This document shows positions 58,686 through 64,000 of a DNA stretch of 64,000 bases, piece after piece. Both the position numbers and the translations under genes were made by a program. Numbering within the stretch: position 1 is the first letter of the stretch; each line of letters starts with the position of its first letter. The notes beneath the pieces were generated by a model. That model made no database searches, was not told the DNA's origin, and saw only the letters and a list, made by a program, of their open reading frames with translations. Location of the stretch: contig NZ_CP145335.1 in NCBI RefSeq assembly GCF_049568105.1, forward strand, positions 1,674,001 through 1,738,000, given 5' to 3'. Source of the DNA: Salinisphaera sp049568105 (GTDB taxonomy: Bacteria > Pseudomonadota > Gammaproteobacteria > Nevskiales > Salinisphaeraceae).

Positions 58686-60359
58686 TTAGCCAGCGCGCGC
58701 GATCATGTCAGCAGCGTGGGCGCGGGTCTGCTCGGTCAGCTCCACGCCACCAAGCATGCGCGCTAGTTCTTCGACCCGATCGTCGCGATCCAGTGGGTCG
58801 ATTCGGGTCATGGTCTGGCCGCTTCTGACCTGTTTGGCCACATGCAGATGGTGCTGTGCCTGGGCTGCTACCTGGGGTAGATGGGTCACGCACAGCGATT
58901 GGCCGCTGGCGCCGAGCGCGCGCAGCTGGCGACCGACGATTTCAGCCACGCCGCCGCCGATGCCGGTATCGACTTCGTCGAATACCAGGGTCGGTACCCG
59001 GGTGCGGGCGGCCGCGATCACTTCGATAGCCAGGCTGATGCGCGATAGCTCGCCTCCCGAGGCCACGCGATCCAGAGGTCTGGCGCTCTGGCCCGGGTTG
59101 GCCGCGATCAGAAACTCGATATGATCATTGCCGTGGGTCGATACGCGTTCGCTGGCATTGGCGCGTACGCGCACGCTGAATTCGCCTTCTGGCATACCTA
59201 GTGAGCGAATGATGTCGGTGATCGCTGCGCCGAGTGGCTTGGCGGCACGCTGGCGCGCCTGGCTGAGCGCGGAGGTTGCTTGATCGTACGCTTCGGCCTG
59301 TGAGGTCTCGTCGGTTTTAAGTTGCGCCAGCTTTTCATCGGCGCCTTCGAGCTCGGCAAGTTCTGCGGTCAGGCGTTGCGTGAGTTCCGGAAGTTCCGAA
59401 GGGGCGACGTGGTGCTTGCGAGCCGTATCTCGGATCGTGCCGAGGCGGTTTTCTACTTCGTTGAAGCGCTGCGGGTCGATATCCAGCGAATCGATATGCC
59501 GACGCAGTCCGTCGGCAGCTTCCTGGGCATGGATCAGGGCGTTGCTGACCAGTTCTGCAATCGGCTCGAAACCGGCGTCGATGCTGGATAATTCGCCGAT
59601 CAGGCGTTCGGCCGCGCCCAGGCGGTCGGTCGCGGCGCCGTCTTCGGCTTCGTAGAGCAGACCGAGTGCGCGCTGGCCGTCGCCGATCAGACGCTCGGCG
59701 CTGGCCAGGCGTTTGTGTTCGGCTTCGAGCGCCTCCAGTTCATTGTCGCCCAGGTCCAGTGCTTCGAGTTCGCCCGCCTGATAGCGCAGCAACTCGATCC
59801 GGGATTCGCCACGACCATCGCGCTGTTCGATGCGTTCGATCGCCTGGCGCGTGGCCCGCAGTCGCTCGGCAGCGTCGGCGACGGCCGTCAATTCGGTCGT
59901 ATGCCCGCCGTATTCGTCGAGCAGGTCGCGCTGGGCGTCGCGCTTGAGCAGCGACTGATGGGCATGCTGGCCGTGGATATCTACCAGGCATTCGCCCAGC
60001 CCGCGCAGTTCGCGCACCGGCATTGGTGTGCCGTTGATCCAGCCGCGGCTGCGGCCTTCGCGTGCGACTACCCGTCGGATGACGCATTCATCGTCGTCGC
60101 TGTCGAGTTCGTGCTCGGCCAGCCAGGCGATGGCAGCTGGCGCATCGGCCAGGGAAAAGCGAGCCGTGATATCGGCCCGGTCGGCGCCTTCGCGTACCGC
60201 TGCACCATCGGCACGATCGCCGAGGATGAGGCTCAAGGCATCGACCAGGATCGATTTGCCAGCGCCGGTTTCCCCGGAAAGCACCGTCATGCCGGCGCCG
60301 AACTCGACCGCGAGTCGGTCGATGATGGCGAAATTGCGAATAGTCATCTCTGCCAGCAT
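58686..60359 (-). CDS. recN: DNA repair protein RecN
   Basis: A 557-residue SMC-like ATPase for double-strand break repair. Walker A is SGETGAGKSILVDA (near residue 27), the coiled-coil arms fill the middle (EKLAQLKTDETSQAEAYDQ) and the C-terminal head has the ABC signature VASGGELSRISLAIEV and Walker B LVFDEVDTGIGG. ATG 60359 starts MLAEMTIRNFAIIDRL, as in E. coli. It lies 65 bases downstream of nadK. It is often LexA-controlled, but I see no clear SOS box here. Confidence 0.97.
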   Translation of the reverse strand: MLAEMTIRNFAIIDRLAVEFGAGMTVLSGETGAGKSILVDALSLILGDRADGAAVREGADRADITARFSLADAPAAIAWLAEHELDSDDDECVIRRVVAREGRSRGWINGTPMPVRELRGLGECLVDIHGQHAHQSLLKRDAQRDLLDEYGGHTTELTAVADAAERLRATRQAIERIEQRDGRGESRIELLRYQAGELEALDLGDNELEALEAEHKRLASAERLIGDGQRALGLLYEAEDGAATDRLGAAERLIGELSSIDAGFEPIAELVSNALIHAQEAADGLRRHIDSLDIDPQRFNEVENRLGTIRDTARKHHVAPSELPELTQRLTAELAELEGADEKLAQLKTDETSQAEAYDQATSALSQARQRAAKPLGAAITDIIRSLGMPEGEFSVRVRANASERVSTHGNDHIEFLIAANPGQSARPLDRVASGGELSRISLAIEVIAAARTRVPTLVFDEVDTGIGGGVAEIVGRQLRALGASGQSLCVTHLPQVAAQAQHHLHVAKQVRSGQTMTRIDPLDRDDRVEELARMLGGVELTEQTRAHAADMIARAG

Positions 60360-60424
60360 GGCGCGCCTTCCGTCCGGCGCCATGGCCGGCGCAGCGAACT
60401 GTATGCAAATACAGTTCTACTGTA

Positions 60425-61318
60425 TCAGATTTTCGGCGCTTCCTGACCGCGGCCCCAATGCAGCTTGTTGCGAAGAATATTGAAGTAATCGTAGCCCGGG
60501 GGATGGATCAAGTTCAGGTTATAGGGCGCCCGCGCGATGATCACACTGTCGCCAGCCGCCAAATCACGGCTGACCTGGCCGTCGCTGGTATACATGGCGC
60601 TGCCTTCGATCGTGCTCGAAATATGGATTTCGATCTCGTGATCGGCATCCACGATCAGCGGTCGGTCGGACAGAGTGTGCGGGCAGATCGGCACCAGGGC
60701 CAGCGCATTCAGCCCGGGGTGCAGCACCGGGCCGCCGCCGGACAAGGCATAAGCCGTGGAACCGGTGGGCGTGGCCACAACCATGCCGTCGGCGCGATGG
60801 TGGCTGATGAACACGCCGTTCATATAGGTATCGAAGTCCAGCACCCGGGCGAAGGCCTGATTGCGGATCACGCATTCGTTGATTGCCGGTACGCTGGCTT
60901 CGGCCTCGGCGCTGTCGGCGGCCTTTAGGCGCGTGGTCAGCATCAATCGCGATTCGGCGATGTGATTGCCGGCGAACACCTCGTCGAGCGTGGTGCGCAT
61001 TTCATCGGGCAATACGTCGACCATGAATCCGAGCCGCCCGAGATTGATGCCCAGCAACGGTGTGCCATGGGCCGCGACTGCGCGGCCGGCGTCCAGCAGC
61101 GTGCCGTCGCCGCCGACCACAACCACCAGATCGCAGCTGACGCCCAACTGCTCGCGCCCGCAAGTCGCCACACCGTAGTGGCCGGCGATATGAGAATCGT
61201 CGATGACGACCTGTTTGCCGCGATCGATGAGATCGGCGATCAGTGTTTCCACGGTCCGGGTAACGCCGGCGTTATTTTTCTTGGCAAAGATGCCGATTGT
61301 GGCGAAGGCGTGGGCCAT
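60425..61318 (-). CDS. nadK: NAD kinase
   Basis: A 297-residue enzyme that phosphorylates NAD to NADP. The GGDGT motif is at 69-73 (VVVGGDGTLLDAGR). NECVIRN, ADGMVVATPTGSTAYALSGGGPVLHP (quoted in part: TPTGSTAYALSGGGP) and the Pro-rich C-terminal region PHTLSDRPLIV match the family. ATG 61318 gives MAHAFATIGIF, the usual start. It diverges from grpE and precedes recN on the same strand, a conserved gammaproteobacterial order. Confidence 0.96.
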   Translation of the reverse strand: MAHAFATIGIFAKKNNAGVTRTVETLIADLIDRGKQVVIDDSHIAGHYGVATCGREQLGVSCDLVVVVGGDGTLLDAGRAVAAHGTPLLGINLGRLGFMVDVLPDEMRTTLDEVFAGNHIAESRLMLTTRLKAADSAEAEASVPAINECVIRNQAFARVLDFDTYMNGVFISHHRADGMVVATPTGSTAYALSGGGPVLHPGLNALALVPICPHTLSDRPLIVDADHEIEIHISSTIEGSAMYTSDGQVSRDLAAGDSVIIARAPYNLNLIHPPGYDYFNILRNKLHWGRGQEAPKI

Positions 61319-61432
61319 CGACACCGTTCCTGAGCGAATGATGCGATCAAGCATTCACGCCTTGGCCGACAATTTCAACGCATAACGACGCCGGTTCGGG
61401 GCGGGGAATGCAAATTGTTGGCGAACGGAAGT

Positions 61433-61459
61433 CTTGAAATGACGATCGCCAGCCCAATT
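61433..61459 (+). promoter_or_regulatory. Sigma-32-type heat-shock promoter of grpE
   Basis: CTTGAAA (61433-61439) and GCCCAATT (61452-61459; consensus CCCCATNT), 12 bases apart, about 80 bases upstream of grpE. A good but not perfect heat-shock pair. Confidence 0.6.
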
Positions 61460-61538
61460 CTAGCGTTCTGTTGAAGCCGTAGCCGATCTGTCGGCGCGGT
61501 CGCCACATTACACCTGCATTTAATAGTGGGGATTTGCA

Positions 61539-62156
61539 ATGAGTCAGCACGACGAGCGCCCAACGCCGCATGGCGACGATGACGCCGCCGACAACGCAAC
61601 GCGGCCCGATATCGAGCCGGTCCAGGGTGGCAGTGAGGATTCTGTCGACGCCGGCGAGCCCAGCGCTGACGGGGTCTCCGAAACTGCAGAACTGACCGCC
61701 CAGCTCGAACAGGCTCAGGCCGAGGCCGAGCAGTATCGCGAGCAGGCGGTGCGCGCCCAGGCGGAAATGGAAAACATCCGCAAGCGTTCCCAGCGCGATG
61801 TCGATTCGGCGCGCAAGTTTGCGATCGAAAAATTCGCCAGCGAATTGCTGGGCGTGCGCGACAGCCTCGAGCTCGGGCTGCAGGCCGCCGAGGACAACCA
61901 TGGCGATTTCGACAAGCTCAAGGAAGGCATGGATATGACCTATCGCATGCTGGCCTCGAGCATGGAAAAAGTCGGTATTGAAACCATCAATCCCGAGGGC
62001 GAGACCTTCAATCCGGAATACCACGAAGCCGTGGCCACCCAGCCCACCGACGAGATGGCGCCCAATACGGTCGCTTCGGTGATGCAGAAAGGCTATACGC
62101 TCAACGGCCGCGTGCTGCGTGCGGCCATGGTGACCGTCGCCAAGCCGGCCGGCTAA
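61539..62156 (+). CDS. grpE: Nucleotide exchange factor GrpE
   Basis: A 205-residue cochaperone that releases ADP from DnaK. The acidic disordered N-terminus (about 1-50) is followed by a long coiled coil (ELTAQLEQAQAEAEQYREQA) and the beta-wing domain with MEKVGIETINPEGETFNPEYHEAV (quoted in part: NPEYHEAVA) and GYTLNGRVLRAAMVTV. Length matches E. coli (197). It diverges from nadK and is followed by dnaK after 122 bases. Confidence 0.97.
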   Translation: MSQHDERPTPHGDDDAADNATRPDIEPVQGGSEDSVDAGEPSADGVSETAELTAQLEQAQAEAEQYREQAVRAQAEMENIRKRSQRDVDSARKFAIEKFASELLGVRDSLELGLQAAEDNHGDFDKLKEGMDMTYRMLASSMEKVGIETINPEGETFNPEYHEAVATQPTDEMAPNTVASVMQKGYTLNGRVLRAAMVTVAKPAG

Positions 62157-62179
62157 GGCTAGCTACTTAAGACGCGGCG

Positions 62180-62208
62180 CTTGAAAAGCGACCGGCGCCG
62201 CCCCAAAT
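62180..62208 (+). promoter_or_regulatory. Sigma-32-type heat-shock promoter of dnaK
   Basis: CTTGAAA (62180-62186), 14-base spacer, CCCCAAAT (62201-62208): 7/7 at -35 and close to consensus CCCCATNT at -10, about 70 bases before dnaK. It gives dnaK its own induction separate from grpE. Confidence 0.82.
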
Positions 62209-62278
62209 CGACTGACAAGCAACGTTTTAAGTCGCTGCCCTAAGCAGCGCGAAGTAAAGAATCAGGAGGGACTGAGAC

Positions 62279-64000
62279 ATGGGTAAGATCATCGGTATCG
62301 ACCTGGGTACCACCAACTCGTGTGTGGCGGTACTCGAAGGTGACAATCCGAAAGTTATCGAGAACGCCGAGGGCGAGCGCACGACGCCGAGTGTCGTCGC
62401 GTTTACCGATGACAACGAGACCTTGGTAGGACGCCCGGCCAAACGCCAGGCGGTGACCAATCCGACCAACACGCTGTATGCCATCAAGCGTTTGATCGGG
62501 CGCACCTTTGATGATCCGACGACGCAGAAAGACATCGAGTCCGTGCCGTATCAGATCGTCAAGTCCGACAACGGCGATGCCTGGGTGCAGGTTGGCGACA
62601 ACAAGATGGCGCCGCCGGAAATCTCGGCCAAAGTGCTGCAGAAGATGAAGGCCACCGCCGAAGACTATCTCGGCGAAAAGGTCACCGAAGCGGTGATCAC
62701 CGTGCCGGCCTACTTCAACGACAGCCAGCGCCAGGCGACCAAAGACGCCGGTCGTATCGCGGGCCTCGAAGTCAAGCGCATTATTAACGAGCCGACCGCG
62801 GCCGCGCTGGCTTATGGCCTAGACAAGAAGGGCGGCGACAAAAAGATCGCGGTCTATGACCTGGGCGGCGGTACCTTCGATATCTCGATCATCGAGGTTG
62901 CCGAAGTCGACGGCGAGCACCAGTTTGAAGTTCACGCCACCAACGGCGATACCTTCCTGGGCGGTGAAGACTTCGACAACAAAATCATCGATTACATCGC
63001 CGACGAGTTCGAAAAAGAGCAGGGCGTTGACCTGCGTAAGGACAAGCTGGCCCTGCAGCGTCTCAAGGAAGCTGCTGAAAAAGCCAAGATCGAGCTGTCT
63101 TCGACCCAGCAGACCGAAGTCAATCTGCCGTATGTCACGGCTGACCAGTCGGGGCCGAAGCATCTCAACATGAAGATCACCCGGGCCAAGCTCGAGTCGC
63201 TGGTGGAAGACCTGGTCGCCCGTACGATCGATCCGTGCCGGACCGCGCTCAAGGATTCCGGCATGAAGGCCTCGGACATCGACGACGTGATCCTGGTCGG
63301 CGGCCAGACCCGTATGCCGGCTGTGCAGGACGCCGTGAAGAGCTTCTTCGGCAAGGATGCCCGCAGGGACGTCAACCCGGACGAGGCCGTGGCCGTTGGT
63401 GCCGCCATTCAGGGCTCGGTCCTGTCGGGCGATACCAAGGACGTGCTGCTGCTGGACGTCACGCCGCTATCGCTCGGTATCGAGACGCTGGGCGGCAAGA
63501 TGACCAAGCTGATCGAGAAGAACACGACGATCCCGACCCGCAAGTCCGAGACCTTCTCGACTGCCGAGGACAACCAGCCGGCCGTGACCGTGCATGTGCT
63601 CCAGGGCGAGCGCGAGCAGGCGTCCGCCAATAAGTCGCTGGGTCGCTTCGATCTGTCGGACATTCCGCCGGCACCGCGCGGTACGCCGCAAATCGAGGTC
63701 ACCTTCGATCTCGACGCCAACGGCATCCTGAACGTCTCGGCCAAGGACAAGGCCACCGGTAAGGAACAGTCGATCGAGATCCGTGCCTCCTCCGGTCTGT
63801 CCGATGACGAAGTCGATCAGATGGTCAAGGACGCCGAGGCCCATGCCGAAGAAGACGCCAAGTTCAACGAGTTGATCACGGCGCGCAACCAGGCAGACGG
63901 CCTGATCCACAGCATCGAGAAGTCGATGCGTGATCTGTCCGACCAGATCTCTGAAGAAGAGAAAAAGCCGGTCGACGACGCGATCGCCGAATTGCGCACC
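62279..64000 (+). CDS. dnaK: Chaperone protein DnaK (5' part, runs off window)
   Basis: The first 574 codons of Hsp70; the 3' end lies beyond the window. The ATPase domain starts MGKIIGIDLGTTNSCVAVLEG and contains AYFNDSQRQATKDAGRIAGL, DLGGGTFDISIIE and VGGQTRMPAVQ. The substrate domain begins after DVTPLSLGIETLGG. The ATG follows AGGAGGG and a sigma-32 promoter. It folds proteins with GrpE; dnaJ is probably next, outside the window. Confidence 0.98.
   Translation, partial: MGKIIGIDLGTTNSCVAVLEGDNPKVIENAEGERTTPSVVAFTDDNETLVGRPAKRQAVTNPTNTLYAIKRLIGRTFDDPTTQKDIESVPYQIVKSDNGDAWVQVGDNKMAPPEISAKVLQKMKATAEDYLGEKVTEAVITVPAYFNDSQRQATKDAGRIAGLEVKRIINEPTAAALAYGLDKKGGDKKIAVYDLGGGTFDISIIEVAEVDGEHQFEVHATNGDTFLGGEDFDNKIIDYIADEFEKEQGVDLRKDKLALQRLKEAAEKAKIELSSTQQTEVNLPYVTADQSGPKHLNMKITRAKLESLVEDLVARTIDPCRTALKDSGMKASDIDDVILVGGQTRMPAVQDAVKSFFGKDARRDVNPDEAVAVGAAIQGSVLSGDTKDVLLLDVTPLSLGIETLGGKMTKLIEKNTTIPTRKSETFSTAEDNQPAVTVHVLQGEREQASANKSLGRFDLSDIPPAPRGTPQIEVTFDLDANGILNVSAKDKATGKEQSIEIRASSGLSDDEVDQMVKDAEAHAEEDAKFNELITARNQADGLIHSIEKSMRDLSDQISEEEKKPVDDAIAELRT

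Noticed and set aside
1..64000. Mobile elements, CRISPR arrays, prophage or toxin-antitoxin pairs
   Set aside because: I looked for transposase, integrase, regularly spaced repeats and small paired genes and found none that can be supported.

Overview
The window reads as a chromosomal segment of a GC-rich gammaproteobacterium. Its gene order follows the gammaproteobacterial pattern: corE/yfjD-like, ypjD, ffh, rpsP-rimM-trmD-rplS; rpsF-rpsR-rplI-dnaB-alr-radA; and ssrA-smpB, rnfH, bamE, recN, nadK, grpE, dnaK. I would guess a Salinisphaera-like or other salt-tolerant lineage from the acidic ribosomal-protein tails, the ion transporters and the ergothioneine genes, but the lineage is inference. 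I see no phage, insertion sequence, CRISPR array or plasmid gene.

Positions 1-11.4 kb are a loose accessory-like zone of single genes separated by long spacers: a winged-helix methyltransferase, a YrhK membrane protein, an acyltransferase-3, an outer-membrane protein with palindromes in its promoter region, a GNAT, a GlcG-like protein, a PAS-GAF-GGDEF diguanylate cyclase, and a chemoreceptor ending in a CheR/CheB-tethering-like pentapeptide. From 11.9 to 22.8 kb the content is housekeeping: tRNA-Leu(CAG) with promoter and terminator, rnr, an OmpA-type lipoprotein, rlmB, rpsF-rpsR-rplI, dnaB, alr, an alpha/beta hydrolase and radA. From 22.8 to 29.1 kb lie the CorC-like and YpjD-like membrane genes, ffh and the rpsP operon.

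From 29.1 to 34.8 kb are an NlpC/P60-like lipoprotein that has lost its catalytic Cys and His, trxB, sppA, a glutathionyl-hydroquinone reductase and a glycerophosphodiesterase. From 34.9 to 39.2 kb sits an ergothioneine locus: egtC-egtB facing away from egtD, with a cystathionine beta-lyase-type PLP enzyme next door and no recognisable egtA or egtE. argF, a Mn-type superoxide dismutase, a CGFS glutaredoxin, a CinA N-domain protein and an EAL phosphodiesterase follow. From 44.9 to 50 kb, ppsA is followed on the same strand by a RhdA-like sulfurtransferase and a metallo-hydrolase, and ppsA diverges from its regulator ppsR. A DUF1249 gene, a CvrA-like K+/H+ antiporter, a TauE/SafE permease and an FkbM methyltransferase come next.

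The last 9 kb hold tmRNA (ssrA) and smpB, a neurotransmitter:sodium-symporter family gene exactly where ratA usually sits, rnfH, bamE, recN, nadK, grpE and the first 574 codons of dnaK. grpE and dnaK each have a good sigma-32-like promoter. Redox and thiol functions recur (ergothioneine, trxB, glutathionyl reductase, grxD, sod, rhodanese). Cyclic-di-GMP synthesis and breakdown are represented by one diguanylate cyclase and one phosphodiesterase. No single large novel operon is visible; the most unusual items are the NlpC/P60 pseudoenzyme, the ratA-slot replacement, the ergothioneine locus with a candidate surrogate lyase, and two genes (smpB, DUF1249) whose promoters place the transcript start at the start codon.
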